Positions 36,466 to 46,311 of a DNA stretch of 64,000 nucleotides are shown here, piece after piece. Below the pieces are notes generated by a model, which had not been told where the DNA came from, searched no databases, and saw nothing but the letters and a program-made list of their open reading frames with translations. Position 1 is the stretch's first letter. Each line of letters opens with the position of its first letter. Origin of the DNA: Flavobacteriales bacterium (GTDB lineage Bacteria; Bacteroidota; Bacteroidia; Flavobacteriales_D; Crocinitomicaceae); NCBI GenBank assembly GCA_947447525.1, contig CANFJL010000002.1:124001-188000 (forward strand), read 5' to 3'. Position numbers and translations under genes: made by a program.

Positions 36466-37164
36466 ATGATTTTCGGTCCAAAAGATATAAATTTCAAATT
36501 TTACAAAGTGATTTTCTTTGTAATCATCATAACTGGCTTAGTTTACAGCTTTTCATTTGTTTTCAAGAACAACAAACAAAAACAAGAATTATTTTCTAAA
36601 AATAAAATAAGTAATTTGTTTGTTCAAGATGGAGACCTTATTTTTCAATCCTCCTATTCGAAACAAAGTCAAGCAGTTGAAATTGCCACCAATTCAAAAT
36701 ATTCCCATTGTGGAATAATATTTATTGAAAATAATGTCCCTTATGTATACGAAGCAGTTCAACCGGTTGGTAAAAGAAAGCTTTTAGACTGGATTAGTAG
36801 TGGTGTAGATCAAACTTGTGTTATCAAGAGATTTAAAGGTCTTGATACACTAGACAAAAATTCAATTTTAAGAATGAAAGAATACGCAGCCTCTCAATTT
36901 GGAAAAAATTATGACGGCTATTTCTCATGGTCGGACAAAGAAATGTATTGTTCCGAACTGGTGTACAAGACTTATAAAAACTGCATTAACTTCGTTTTAG
37001 CCCAACCGAAAACACTTAGAGATTTTAATATTGATGCACCAGTAGTTCGAAAAATAATGAAAGATCGGTATGGTGATGATATTCCTTATGACGAATTAAT
37101 GATATCTCCCGGTCAATTATACGATGCTCCTTCTTTATTCACAGTATACAGCAATGAAAAATAA
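36466..37164 (+). CDS. YiiX/YebB-like permuted papain hydrolase
   Basis: A 232-residue protein with an N-terminal membrane segment (about 12-29, VIFFVIIITGLVYSFSF), so the enzyme domain should face the periplasm. The domain has LFVQDGDLIFQ, then YSHCGIIF with the catalytic histidine, and later MYCSELVYK with the catalytic cysteine. That circularly permuted order defines the YiiX (DUF830/NlpC-like) family, which cleaves amide or ester bonds in lipids or peptidoglycan. The substrate is not known. Its end overlaps the start of cysC. Confidence 0.85.
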   Translation: MIFGPKDINFKFYKVIFFVIIITGLVYSFSFVFKNNKQKQELFSKNKISNLFVQDGDLIFQSSYSKQSQAVEIATNSKYSHCGIIFIENNVPYVYEAVQPVGKRKLLDWISSGVDQTCVIKRFKGLDTLDKNSILRMKEYAASQFGKNYDGYFSWSDKEMYCSELVYKTYKNCINFVLAQPKTLRDFNIDAPVVRKIMKDRYGDDIPYDELMISPGQLYDAPSLFTVYSNEK

Positions 37165-37702
37165 TAGCGCATCTTTCACTATTTGGTTTACAGGTATTTC
37201 TGGCTCAGGCAAGACAACACTCGCCAATGCTCTTCAAAATAAATTTAAAGAAAATAACATTACTAGTTTTTGCATAGATGGTGATGTACTAAGAAATGGA
37301 CTTTGTAAAGACTTAGGTTTTTCAGATTCCGATCGAAAAGAGAACATGCGTAGAGCCTCTTGTTTAGCAAAAATGATCAATGATCAAGATCACACCGCTT
37401 TAGTTTCCTTAATTTCACCTTTTAAAGCAGAAAGAGAAATAGCACAGCATTATATTGGCAAAAATAAATTTCTAGAAGTTTTTGTTGACTGTTCCTATGA
37501 AGAATGTGCCAAACGCGATGTTAAAGGATTATATAAAAAATTTGAATCAGGGTTACTTAATCAATTTACTGGAAAAGATAGCATCTATGAGGCACCTGAA
37601 AATCCTAAGGTTCATATAAAAACAAATGAGCTTGATCTTGAAGCATGTTTACAAACAATCGTTTCTGAAATTGAAACAAGGTTTCAACTTATTTTGTCTT
37701 AA
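37154..37702 (+). CDS. cysC: Adenylylsulfate (APS) kinase
   Basis: A 182-residue kinase. The P-loop is FTGISGSGKTT (about 13-23). DGDVLRNGLCKDLGFSDSDR (about 42-61) is the APS-binding motif, followed by NMRRAS and FVDCSYEECAKRDVKGLYKK. It phosphorylates adenylylsulfate to PAPS. No cysD, cysN or cysQ lies nearby, so sulfate activation genes are elsewhere. I chose the ATG at 37154, which overlaps the previous gene by 11 bases. An ATG at 37124 would add ten residues unlike the family and a 41-base overlap. Confidence 0.92.
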   Translation: MKNNSASFTIWFTGISGSGKTTLANALQNKFKENNITSFCIDGDVLRNGLCKDLGFSDSDRKENMRRASCLAKMINDQDHTALVSLISPFKAEREIAQHYIGKNKFLEVFVDCSYEECAKRDVKGLYKKFESGLLNQFTGKDSIYEAPENPKVHIKTNELDLEACLQTIVSEIETRFQLILS

Positions 37703-37707
37703 TTTAT

Positions 37708-37715
37708 TAACTTTG
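37708..37715 (+). promoter_or_regulatory. Promoter -7 box before the rhodanese gene
   Basis: TAACTTTG, an exact TAnnTTTG match, ends 4 bases before the ATG at 37720. Leaderless transcription is predicted, although the gene may also be read from upstream. Confidence 0.4.
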
Positions 37716-37719
37716 TATC

Positions 37720-38043
37720 ATGTCCATTCAACAATTAACTCCAGCTATCTGTAGTGAAATAATCGCTAAAGACTCAAGAACACAATGTATTGATGTTCGT
37801 GAACCATACGAATATGAATTAGGAAATATAGGATTTGTCAACATTCCAATGGGCGAAACCCCAATGATCAGTGAGCAATTTGACAAGGAAAAACAGACAA
37901 TAATCTTGTGCAGGAGTGGCAAAAGAGCTGAGGCAGTAGCCAATTTACTGTTAACTGAATATAATTTCACTTCAATTATTATCGTCGAAGGTGGTATCAC
38001 CGCTTGGAAAGAATCAATTGACGAGACAATTCAACTGGACTAA
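37720..38043 (+). CDS. Single-domain rhodanese (sulfurtransferase)
   Basis: A 107-residue rhodanese. It has CIDVREPYEYELGNIG (about 23-38), PMGE, then the active-site loop ILCRSGKRAE with the catalytic cysteine at about 65, and EGGITAWKES at the C-terminus. Such proteins carry persulfide sulfur for tRNA modification, cofactor synthesis or cyanide removal. It is cytoplasmic with no signal peptide. The stop codon overlaps the ATG of the DedA gene by one base (TAATG). Confidence 0.9.
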   Translation: MSIQQLTPAICSEIIAKDSRTQCIDVREPYEYELGNIGFVNIPMGETPMISEQFDKEKQTIILCRSGKRAEAVANLLLTEYNFTSIIIVEGGITAWKESIDETIQLD

Positions 38044-38708
38044 TGGAATTAATTAAAGATTTTTTAGATTTCTTTTTGCACTTAGACAAGCATCTATTTA
38101 CCTTGATTCAAGAGTACGGCACTTGGATTTATGTGATTTTATTTCTAATCATATTTACTGAAACAGGCTTGGTAGTGATTCCTTTTCTACCGGGCGACTC
38201 CTTACTTTTTGCAGCTGGAACTTTTTGCGCAGGTGTTACTACAGATGGACAGCACGCAGAATTGAACCTATTTATTGTTCTCGTTTTATTAATTATAGCA
38301 GCTATCTCAGGAGATGCATTGAATTATTTTATTGGAAAAACGATTGGAGCTAAAGTAATTCGTTGGAGAATTGGTAATAGACAACTCTTAAAGCAAAAAT
38401 ATATCGATCAAACGCATGATTTTTTCAACAAACATGGATCCAAAGCAATTGTAATTGCTCGATTCGTTCCAATTGTTAGAACTTTTGCGCCTTTCGTAGC
38501 AGGAATTGGAAACATGAAATATTTCACCTTTTTACGATTCAACATCATTGGTGGATTTGCTTGGGTATTAGGTTTAACTTTACTCGGATATTTCTTTGGT
38601 AATTTAGAAATCGTTAAAAAGAATTTTGAAATTGTGATTTTCGGAATTATCTTTTTATCACTTCTTCCCATGCTTTTTGAATTTATTAAAGCTAGAAAAA
38701 AAATATAA
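38043..38708 (+). CDS. DedA family membrane protein
   Basis: A 221-residue inner-membrane protein. It has the DedA marks ETGLVVIPFLPGDSLLF (about 40-56), ISGDALNYFIGKTIG, HGSKAIVIARFVPIVRTFAPFVAG (about 134-157) with the conserved arginines, and GGFAWVLGL. DedA proteins help move lipid carriers such as undecaprenyl phosphate and phosphatidylethanolamine across the membrane and support proton-motive force homeostasis. It begins on the last base of the rhodanese stop codon. Confidence 0.9.
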   Translation: MELIKDFLDFFLHLDKHLFTLIQEYGTWIYVILFLIIFTETGLVVIPFLPGDSLLFAAGTFCAGVTTDGQHAELNLFIVLVLLIIAAISGDALNYFIGKTIGAKVIRWRIGNRQLLKQKYIDQTHDFFNKHGSKAIVIARFVPIVRTFAPFVAGIGNMKYFTFLRFNIIGGFAWVLGLTLLGYFFGNLEIVKKNFEIVIFGIIFLSLLPMLFEFIKARKKI

Positions 38709-38778
38709 TTGACTTATTTAAGTTTAATTAAATTCCTAAAAATTTTTGCCTTCGTGCAATTTTAATTAAATTTATGCC

Positions 38779-38792
38779 GTCACTAATGTGAC
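38779..38792 (+). repeat. Short perfect dyad upstream of the CHU_C adhesin
   Basis: GTCAC-TAAT-GTGAC, a 5-base perfect inverted repeat in the 107-base gap, 23 bases before the ATG at 38816. It could be an operator, but chance occurrence is possible. Confidence 0.25.
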
Positions 38793-38815
38793 TAATAAAA
38801 TAAACAACCAACTGA

Positions 38816-41200
38816 ATGAAAAATACCATCAAATTATTACTCGTTTTAGCCTTGACTTTCAGTGCAAATAATCTTTTTTCTCAAGGATGTTTCAACGCTA
38901 ACTTCTCCGATAATTCATTTTTAAATTGGCAAGGTTTCACAGGGACATGTTGCGGAATCAATACTCCAAACGTAGGAATTGTCCCAGGACAGCATACCAT
39001 AATGACAGGAACAGGAGTTGATCCTTGGGCATGTACACCAATAACGGTAGTTGCACCAGGAGAAACCTACTCTGCGATGTTAGGAAATAGTGGGACAGGA
39101 GCTCAAGCTGAACGCTTACGTTATGTTTTCAACATTACGCCTTCATCGAATATGATTATCTTTAAATATGCAGTAGTCCTGGAAGATCCAGGGCATACTA
39201 TTGCACAGCAACCTAGATTTGAAGCTCAATTAAGTGACTCTATAGGTAATCCAATTCCTTGTACCTTCTATCAAGTTACCTCTGGAAATGGAATTCCTGG
39301 TTTCCAAGCTTGTGGTCAAATTCGTTCAAAAGATTGGACTACGATTGGTGTAAATGTTTCAGGTTATTTAGGTCAACAAATTATTCTTGACGTCGCTACT
39401 GGTGACTGTTCTTTAGGGGGGCATTTCGGTTATGCATATGTAGTCGCTGATTGTGCATCACTTTATATAGAATCTAGATATTGCGAAAACAGTTTATCTC
39501 AAACAGTTGAATTAGAAGCCCCAGATGGGTTTGCTAATTACGTATGGACAGATAGTACAGGAACAGTTGTCGGAAATGGTCAAATTATTACTTTGAATAC
39601 TACCAACCAACAAACCATCACTTGTGCAATCACCTCCGTAAATGGATGTACAGCTACCTTATCCACAGAGATTTTGCCTTCGAATGTTGTAGCTCTTTAT
39701 ACAATGGATTCAGTTTGTGCAGGTGGTGTTATTGATTTAAATAATATTTCTGTATTTACCAACGCTATCCAAGATACCGTAACTTGGAGTTCATCTGATG
39801 GTTATTCTGTTCTTGGAAATACCTTTAGCCATACCTTCCCTGGTCCTGGCGATTATACAGTTCAAATGATTGTAGAATCAGATGCTAATTGTCAAGATAC
39901 TGTTACCAATACTATTCATGTTTACAACATTCCAGTTTCAGATTTCAATTTTGCAAACGTTTGTCTTGGAGAGGAAGCTCAATTAAATTCAATTAGTTCC
40001 ATTGCCTCCCTAGATTCCTTAACCAATTTATGGGTCATCAATGTTCAAGACACTTTAATTGGAGATACTACTGTTTACGATTTCACCCAACCAGGACTCT
40101 ACAATATTGATTTAATAACTACTTCTCAATTTGGATGTGCTGATACGAGCTCACAATCCATTACAGTATTTAATAATCCAACCGCCAATTTTACCTTCAC
40201 AGAACAATGTATTGATGTTGCTGTGCCATTCACCAATACTACGTCAAATGTTTCCCCTATCACATCCTTTGAGTGGTACCAAAACGGTACTTTTTTAGAT
40301 ACAACAATTAATATAAGTTATCTATACAATGCTCCTGGATTAAATACTATGACATTGATTGCACTAGACAGTTTTCCTAATAATGTGGTATGTGACGATA
40401 CTTTAACCTTAACTTTATTTGTTCATGACAATCCTGTTTTAGCTTATGCAGCAGACACAGTGCTTTGTGAGGATGTTCCATTTACCATTACTTCAAATTC
40501 TACTGTTACTACAACTGAGGTATTGAGCTACAATTGGACTACTGCAGGGAATTCAATAGGAAATAATAGCAATTTAAACTATGTAATCACCACTCCAGGT
40601 ATCAGTCCAATTAATTATACTGCCACAACTGCCTTTGGTTGTGCGACTGACACCACTTTCAACTTGTATGTGATGACTACACCAAATGAACCTATACTCT
40701 CCATCACAACACCAGATTGTCCTGGCGATCCAATTTTCATTACCGCATTAGGAGAATCAAATTCAACGATTAACTGGACAGGTCCAAACAATTTTACTTC
40801 CACTTCATTTAATGTAATGATGCCTATTACTCAAACAGGAATGGGTGCCTATATTTCCTACCTTGTTTCTCAATACGGTTGTATTTCAGACACTGCTTCA
40901 ATCATTGCTGACATTGCAAACATTGGAACATTAAACGATTTTGATTTCCCGAATGTAATTACAGCAAACAATGACAACACTAATGATGTATTGGATTTGA
41001 AATCTTATTTCTCAACCTGTGATGCTTATACTTGTTATATTTTCAATCGATGGGGACAGTTATTGTTTGAGCAAGGTCAAGACACTCCACAATTTATGGG
41101 TAAAACTCAAGACGGTGAAGAATTGGTTCCTGGGGTTTATTTCTACAAATTAGTTTTCCAAGATTTTGAAAAACAAGGTTATATTCATGTAATTAGATAA
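38816..41200 (+). CDS. Secreted PKD-domain adhesin with CHU_C sorting domain
   Basis: A 794-residue protein with a signal peptide ending FSQ (about residue 23). The N-terminal about 200 residues are beta-rich with Cys pairs. Three or more PKD-like domains follow, recognised by HTFPGPGDYTVQM and DFTQPGLYNIDL strands, and an Ig-like domain before the end. The last about 90 residues are a gliding motility-associated (type B, CHU_C) T9SS domain: NVITANNDNTND, then YIFNRWGQLLF and ELVPGVYFYKL. It is therefore exported by the type IX system and exposed at the surface. A terminator follows. The ligand is unknown. Confidence 0.9.
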   Translation: MKNTIKLLLVLALTFSANNLFSQGCFNANFSDNSFLNWQGFTGTCCGINTPNVGIVPGQHTIMTGTGVDPWACTPITVVAPGETYSAMLGNSGTGAQAERLRYVFNITPSSNMIIFKYAVVLEDPGHTIAQQPRFEAQLSDSIGNPIPCTFYQVTSGNGIPGFQACGQIRSKDWTTIGVNVSGYLGQQIILDVATGDCSLGGHFGYAYVVADCASLYIESRYCENSLSQTVELEAPDGFANYVWTDSTGTVVGNGQIITLNTTNQQTITCAITSVNGCTATLSTEILPSNVVALYTMDSVCAGGVIDLNNISVFTNAIQDTVTWSSSDGYSVLGNTFSHTFPGPGDYTVQMIVESDANCQDTVTNTIHVYNIPVSDFNFANVCLGEEAQLNSISSIASLDSLTNLWVINVQDTLIGDTTVYDFTQPGLYNIDLITTSQFGCADTSSQSITVFNNPTANFTFTEQCIDVAVPFTNTTSNVSPITSFEWYQNGTFLDTTINISYLYNAPGLNTMTLIALDSFPNNVVCDDTLTLTLFVHDNPVLAYAADTVLCEDVPFTITSNSTVTTTEVLSYNWTTAGNSIGNNSNLNYVITTPGISPINYTATTAFGCATDTTFNLYVMTTPNEPILSITTPDCPGDPIFITALGESNSTINWTGPNNFTSTSFNVMMPITQTGMGAYISYLVSQYGCISDTASIIADIANIGTLNDFDFPNVITANNDNTNDVLDLKSYFSTCDAYTCYIFNRWGQLLFEQGQDTPQFMGKTQDGEELVPGVYFYKLVFQDFEKQGYIHVIR

Positions 41201-41220
41201 GTTAATTCTGAATTGACATA

Positions 41221-41253
41221 AAAAAAGGAGCAGTTTAACTTGCTCCTTTTTTT
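41221..41253. terminator. Bidirectional intrinsic terminator
   Basis: A perfect 12-base inverted repeat, AAAAAAGGAGCA with TGCTCCTTTTTT, around the 8-base loop GTTTAACT. It ends both the CHU_C adhesin and the convergent DUF-type gene. Confidence 0.85.
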
Positions 41254-41276
41254 ATGCTTAATATTTTGGCTAAACC

Positions 41277-41798
41277 TTAAAAAAGTGTTTGTAATTCCTC
41301 TTTAAGAAACTCAACAGCGATTTCTGCAGGCAATACCCCTACTTCATTGGTAAGATTTAAAATTGCTGCACTTAGCATCATTGAATTTGAATCAGCATCC
41401 AAAGAACCGCTAGCAACATTAATAAGTTTGATGGTTTCTTCTTTTGCATCCTTTAGCATTTTCCATCCTTTAGGAGAAATAAACATTTGTTGGGCGACAT
41501 TATGTTCATACTCATCGCGAATTGTTTTTAATAAAAGCGCTTGAAACGCAACACTTCCCAGAGCAGGTTGTTGCATGCGCATAATTAAACTATTGGGGTG
41601 GATGCGCTCTAAAAATAGGATGGCGCGCTGATAAGCATCTGCCCTATTGGGTAAGAAAAACTCTTGTCTCTGTTTTTTTAATTCCGAAAAAAGGATTCGA
41701 TCTTGATCAGTCTTGGTTTTTTTGATAAATATAACAACGACATAAACAAGTGCACCAGTAGAAATTAGCAATGCAATAAGGTAAGTAAGGTCTTTCAT
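41277..41798 (-). CDS. Conserved hypothetical protein with N-terminal membrane anchor
   Basis: A 173-residue protein. One N-terminal membrane helix (about 5-26) is followed by a charged soluble helical domain with ADAYQRAILFLERIHP, MRMQQPAL and WKMLKDAKEETIKLIN. Proteins of this look are widespread in Bacteroidota without assigned function. It probably hangs from the inner membrane into the cytoplasm, given KKTKTDQ directly after the helix. It stands alone, with its own -7 promoter and a shared terminator. Confidence 0.75.
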   Translation of the reverse strand: MKDLTYLIALLISTGALVYVVVIFIKKTKTDQDRILFSELKKQRQEFFLPNRADAYQRAILFLERIHPNSLIMRMQQPALGSVAFQALLLKTIRDEYEHNVAQQMFISPKGWKMLKDAKEETIKLINVASGSLDADSNSMMLSAAILNLTNEVGVLPAEIAVEFLKEELQTLF

Positions 41799-41814
41799 AA
41801 ATTAAACTTTGATG

Positions 41815-41822
41815 CAAATATA
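41815..41822 (-). promoter_or_regulatory. Promoter -7 box of the hypothetical membrane-anchored protein
   Basis: The minus strand reads TATATTTG followed by CA, an exact TAnnTTTG match 16 bases before the ATG at 41798. Confidence 0.5.
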
Positions 41823-41952
41823 AACACCTCGCCAAATAAAATAGTGAATTTGCTATTTAATCTTGATCATCAAAACTCATTTATTCTCCTTAAAAACTTA
41901 ATAATTTACATGCAATCACTTTTTTAATATCTTTACACTACTAACATAAAGC

Positions 41953-43404
41953 ATGACTTCAATTATTATAGCCTGTGTACTCATTGCCTACTTTGGTGTA
42001 TTATTAACCATTGCCTATCTCACCTCTCGGAATGCAAGCGCTCATAGTTTTTTTACTGGAGACAAAAAAAGCCCATGGTATTTAGTTGCTTTCGGAATGA
42101 TTGGAACTTCACTTTCAGGGGTTACTTTCATTTCAGTTCCAGGATCTGTTGGTGCCGGAGGTTGGTATTATTATCAAATGGTGATTGGATTTTTTATCGG
42201 CTATTTCGTCGTTGCTTATGTACTTTTACCTTTATATTATAAATATAACCTTACCTCAATCTACAGGTATTTAGAATATCGATTAGGATTTAGTGCCTAT
42301 AAATGGGGAGCTGGATACTTTATTTTATCAAGAACCTTAGGAGCGACTGTCAGGTTGTATCTTGTAATAAATGTATTACAGTTGTTTGTTTTTGACCCGC
42401 TTGGTATTCCATTTTGGCTTGCGACTGTATTAATCATTGGAATGATCATAGCTTATACTTTACAAGGTGGCGTAAAAACAATCGTTTGGACAGATACTTT
42501 ACAAACTGTATTTATGCTTTTAGCATTGGTGGTTTGTATTTACTCTATTCAGTCTGCCTTACATTTAAATTGGTCTAATATATGGCATCAATTAGAAGCA
42601 AAAGACATGACGAAATTATGGAACACCGATCCACTCAAGAAAGATTTTTTTCTTAAACACATCATTGGAGGAGCATTTATAACCATTGCAATGACAGGCA
42701 TGGATCAAGAAATGATGCAAAAAAACATTAGTGTTAAAACTTTGAAGGATGCTCAAAAAAACATGGTGATATTCAGTGTTATTTTACTTTTCGTTAATGC
42801 ACTATTTCTATTTTTAGGCGGTATGTTGCACCTTTATGCAAAACAAAAAGGTCTTGACTTACTTCCCGATGACGTATTTCCTACCATAGTTCAAAAACAT
42901 CTTCCTTTTGGTATATTTATTATCTTCATTATCGGATTGATTTCAGCATTATTTCCTTCTGTTGATGGTGCAATAACTGCATTAACATCTTCCTTCTGTA
43001 TTGATATTTTAGGATTCGAAAGAAGAAAAGATTTAAGTGAAATTCAACAGCGCAAATTGCGTAAATTGATTCATCTTTCGTTCGCCTTAATTTTCTTGGT
43101 ACTCGTTTTCTATTTTAAATGGATGAATAGCAAGACTATTGTTTCCTTAATATTTGAAATTGCAGGTTATACTTACGGACCTTTATTGGGATTGTTTTCA
43201 TTTGGTATTTTAACCAAAAGAGTGCTAAAAAACTATATGGTGCCTATTGTGTGCATTGCAGCTCCATTAATCTGTTATTTCTTAAATTATTATGCAGCGA
43301 CCTTTAAAGATGGATATACCTTTGGACTAGAAATGCTTATTATAAATGGAGCCATCACCTTTAGTTTACTATTTGCCACCAGCACAAAATCTATTAATAA
43401 TTAA
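41953..43404 (+). CDS. Sodium:solute symporter family protein
   Basis: A 483-residue LeuT-fold transporter with about 13 membrane segments. The start matches the family: AHSFFTGDKKSPWYLVAFGMIGTSLSGVTFISVPG (residues about 31-65), including the sodium-binding loop of TM1. YTLQGGVKTIVWTDTLQT and SALFPSVDGAITALTSSF follow in later helices. The solute may be a sugar, an organic acid or an ion; sequence alone does not say. A weaker -7 box (TATCTTTA) lies just upstream. The GlmU-like gene follows after 2 bases. Confidence 0.9.
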   Translation: MTSIIIACVLIAYFGVLLTIAYLTSRNASAHSFFTGDKKSPWYLVAFGMIGTSLSGVTFISVPGSVGAGGWYYYQMVIGFFIGYFVVAYVLLPLYYKYNLTSIYRYLEYRLGFSAYKWGAGYFILSRTLGATVRLYLVINVLQLFVFDPLGIPFWLATVLIIGMIIAYTLQGGVKTIVWTDTLQTVFMLLALVVCIYSIQSALHLNWSNIWHQLEAKDMTKLWNTDPLKKDFFLKHIIGGAFITIAMTGMDQEMMQKNISVKTLKDAQKNMVIFSVILLFVNALFLFLGGMLHLYAKQKGLDLLPDDVFPTIVQKHLPFGIFIIFIIGLISALFPSVDGAITALTSSFCIDILGFERRKDLSEIQQRKLRKLIHLSFALIFLVLVFYFKWMNSKTIVSLIFEIAGYTYGPLLGLFSFGILTKRVLKNYMVPIVCIAAPLICYFLNYYAATFKDGYTFGLEMLIINGAITFSLLFATSTKSINN

Positions 43405-43406
43405 TT

Positions 43407-44534
43407 ATGAAAATTAACTTATCTGATTCTGGATTTCATCTATCATGTGCTCCTTTAAGTCTAACAAGACCAATTGGAAGTTTGCGCTGTGGAGTGTTTA
43501 CCAATTCAGAACGTTGGAATTTTATCTTTCCAGAGGCTCAAATTGGTTTTGAAACACAAGATTATCTTTCTTCTAAATTCAAAGCTTTGGATGATGCCAT
43601 AGTAATTAATGGAAGTGTAATTCCTAATGCTGAATTAGCTGCTGCTATTCTCCATTTAGAAGAGAATTCAACACTCTTTTTAGGAGAAGAAACGCTAGCT
43701 AAAAAAGGAAATGGACATCAAATCATTCAATATATAGGAAACAAACCTTTACAATTTAAAAATTGGTGGAACCTATTATCCTTAAATGGCGATGCTATAA
43801 GAAATGATTTTGAATTGCTTAGAGTCTCAACTCATTCGAATGATTTATCTTCTAGCAATTCTGTAATTGGTTCTTCGGAATGGATTATTGTAGAAGATGG
43901 GGCAAGAATAGAAGGCTGTATTTTCAACACTAATGATGGACCAATATATATTGGAAAAGGCGTTGAGATTATGGAAGGGACTTGCATTCGCGGACCTTTT
44001 GCAGCCTGTGAAAATAGTGTTGTAAAGATGGGGTCTAAAATTTACGGTCCAACTACTATTGGCCCCTATTCTAAGGTTGGGGGCGAATTGAATAATGTCA
44101 TATTTCAATCCTATTCAAACAAGGCTCATGATGGTTTTTTAGGGAATTCATGTATAGGTGAATGGTGCAATCTTGGTGCTGACAGTAATAATTCGAATCT
44201 TAAAAACAATTATGGCTTGGTCTCGATTTATGACTACGCTGCAAAAGACATGATTTCTACTGGATTACAATTTTTAGGTTTGTGCATGGGAGATCATTCA
44301 AAATGTGGCATCAATACCATGTTCAATACTGGAACTATCATTGGTGTTTCCTGTAATCTCTTTGGACCAGGATTTTTCCCTAAACATATCCCTTCCTTTT
44401 CTTGGGGCGAAACTGATAATTTAGTTCGATACAAAATGGATAAGGCTGTGGAACATTCCAATAAGATGATGGAAAGAAGAAACACTAAGCTTCAAAAAGA
44501 AGATTTAGACATTCTTCAAGCCATTCAGGACTAA
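43407..44534 (+). CDS. GlmU-family putative sugar nucleotidyltransferase/acetyltransferase
   Basis: A 375-residue protein of the alternative bacterial GlmU group. The N-terminal domain (to about 130) has FHLSCAPLSLTRPIGSLRCG, related to nucleotidyltransferases but with a degraded active site. From about 150 there is a left-handed beta-helix of hexapeptide repeats: EDGARIEGCIFN, YIGKGVEIMEGTCIRGP, KMGSKIYGPTTIGP. The GADSNNSNLKNNYG and CGINTMFNTGTIIG segments resemble acetyl-CoA-binding coils. It may make UDP-GlcNAc or a related sugar. The gene is coupled with the symporter upstream. Confidence 0.8.
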   Translation: MKINLSDSGFHLSCAPLSLTRPIGSLRCGVFTNSERWNFIFPEAQIGFETQDYLSSKFKALDDAIVINGSVIPNAELAAAILHLEENSTLFLGEETLAKKGNGHQIIQYIGNKPLQFKNWWNLLSLNGDAIRNDFELLRVSTHSNDLSSSNSVIGSSEWIIVEDGARIEGCIFNTNDGPIYIGKGVEIMEGTCIRGPFAACENSVVKMGSKIYGPTTIGPYSKVGGELNNVIFQSYSNKAHDGFLGNSCIGEWCNLGADSNNSNLKNNYGLVSIYDYAAKDMISTGLQFLGLCMGDHSKCGINTMFNTGTIIGVSCNLFGPGFFPKHIPSFSWGETDNLVRYKMDKAVEHSNKMMERRNTKLQKEDLDILQAIQD

Positions 44535-44537
44535 TAT

Positions 44538-46250
44538 TTATTTGGCTTTAAAGAACTTTAAGATAGGTAGTTTCATATAACTAGGTTCAAAATAAGCACT
44601 GTGCTCATAAATAAAGTTGAGTTGAAGCGTTTCTGATTCTCTAAATTCCTGATTATTTTTTTTCTTTTCTTCATATATTTGTTTTAAAGAAGGATTTTTC
44701 TCTAATATTTCTGCAATTTTATCAATGAATACATAACTTGAAAAATACTCTTTTTGCTGTAAATAAGAATCGAAAAAATTCCAGGAAAAATAGCTATCTT
44801 CAGCTAAAGGCTCTAAAACAGAGCAAATAAAAAGTCTTTTGTTTTGCTGGGTTGAAATTACATAATCTCCTTCAGAAACACCTCCAAGTATTAATTTTGA
44901 ATCCACTTCAATAGTATGGTGTTTAAAATGTCCTTCATAAGGCTTGTTGTAACTTTGAAATGATTTAATCTCAACATCCCGAAAATAATTTCGATCCAAC
45001 CATGCACTTCCTTTAATAATTCTTTCCATTGCTACCTCATTTTGCTGGAGACGATTAATAACTTCTAATTCTGATCCTTTTATGATATAAAAATCTGGTA
45101 TGCGAATGGAATCTTTTGGAAAATGAGTATTATAGTAAGGAATAAACCGCTCATACCTCTGGTTTCTATCATAGTTCAATCTTGGTAATTGCGTTACTGG
45201 ATGTACTGGATAAGTAGCCTTATAACCTTTAAAAAGAATGGAATCTGCTACACTAGATAAGGTATAATTAAACTTGAAATATTCTTGTTGCTTGTGAAAT
45301 AAGAAAGCATGCTCTCGGGCTAATTCGACTTTTTTTGAATTTAATTTTAACCACAAATGCAATTCATTAATAAAGTCATAAGTTGACAGAACTCTTTCGG
45401 GAAATGGTTTTAACATGTGTGTTTCAACGGTAAAACTAATAGCATTGAATAAGTTGGCATATCCCATCGCATAGCGCGGCAAATCATTAAAAGCAACAAT
45501 ACCATCCTCAGGAGTCCTACCTTTTAATTCCACATAAGGATAAAGAGCTAATTTTTGATTCAATTCCGGCAAAAGCGCTTCATAGGTTATTTCTTTAATA
45601 CTGGGTGCCATGCGCTCTTTCATTGAAGAGATGTATGTTAACGTATAGGTATAATCAGCACCATTTGAGACATGCGTATCGACAAAAACATCGGGGTCAA
45701 GTGTATGAAATATTTTAGCAAAGGTAAAAGTGTTTTGAGCATCCATTTTAATAAAATCACGATTCAAATCGTAGTTCCTTGCACTACCTCGAAAACCATA
45801 AACTTCTGGTCCATCTTGATTGGCTCTTGAAGTTGAATTCCTATTCAACATTCCACCGACATTGTAGGCTGGAATTATTGCAATTAAAGGATCATTTGTG
45901 TTTGACTTCTGATGCATCAAGTTTAAAAGCCACATCGCACTCGCATTTACCCCATCAGGTTCTCCCGCATGAATCGCATTGTTCACCAAAAGAGTTGTTG
46001 ATTTTCTTGCTTTTTGGAAGGTTTTAAGGGAATCCCCTGCCCCATTATAAATACATAAATAAATAGGGATTCCAGCATCCGAATTTCCCATATTATACAA
46101 CTCAACTGATTTATTTTCCTTTGCACATTTCTTATAAAATTCAATTAATTCAACATATGAAGGTGAAGTATTCGACTTCCAATCAAAATCTTGAGCAGTA
46201 CAATTAATGCAAAGGTTTAGAAGTAAAATAAATATAAGGTAGTGTCTCAT
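44538..46250 (-). CDS. M14 zinc carboxypeptidase-like exported protein
   Basis: With the ATG at 46250 the protein is 570 residues with a signal peptide ending CTAQ. The M14 zinc site starts with HAGEPDG (H and E), and further on come [11 protein letters not shown] and [13 protein letters not shown] with the third histidine. A later ETHMLKPF may hold the catalytic glutamate. It removes C-terminal residues from peptides or trims cell-wall peptides outside the cell. The reading frame extends upstream to 46421, but those 57 residues overlap trmD and its promoter, so I reject that start. Confidence 0.87.
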   Translation of the reverse strand: MRHYLIFILLLNLCINCTAQDFDWKSNTSPSYVELIEFYKKCAKENKSVELYNMGNSDAGIPIYLCIYNGAGDSLKTFQKARKSTTLLVNNAIHAGEPDGVNASAMWLLNLMHQKSNTNDPLIAIIPAYNVGGMLNRNSTSRANQDGPEVYGFRGSARNYDLNRDFIKMDAQNTFTFAKIFHTLDPDVFVDTHVSNGADYTYTLTYISSMKERMAPSIKEITYEALLPELNQKLALYPYVELKGRTPEDGIVAFNDLPRYAMGYANLFNAISFTVETHMLKPFPERVLSTYDFINELHLWLKLNSKKVELAREHAFLFHKQQEYFKFNYTLSSVADSILFKGYKATYPVHPVTQLPRLNYDRNQRYERFIPYYNTHFPKDSIRIPDFYIIKGSELEVINRLQQNEVAMERIIKGSAWLDRNYFRDVEIKSFQSYNKPYEGHFKHHTIEVDSKLILGGVSEGDYVISTQQNKRLFICSVLEPLAEDSYFSWNFFDSYLQQKEYFSSYVFIDKIAEILEKNPSLKQIYEEKKKNNQEFRESETLQLNFIYEHSAYFEPSYMKLPILKFFKAK

Positions 46251-46268
46251 GAAATTATATTTAGGTAG

Positions 46269-46276
46269 CAAAACTA
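46269..46276 (-). promoter_or_regulatory. Promoter -7 box of the M14 peptidase
   Basis: The minus strand reads TAGTTTTG, an exact TAnnTTTG match 18 bases before the ATG at 46250. Confidence 0.45.
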
Positions 46277-46299
46277 CACGAAATGTTCCTAAATCGATG

Positions 46300-46307
46300 T
46301 ATTTTTG
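46300..46307 (+). promoter_or_regulatory. Promoter -7 box of trmD
   Basis: TATTTTTG, an exact TAnnTTTG match that ends 4 bases before the ATG at 46312, which predicts a leaderless trmD mRNA. It supports the shorter trmD start. Confidence 0.5.
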
Positions 46308-46311
46308 TGAA

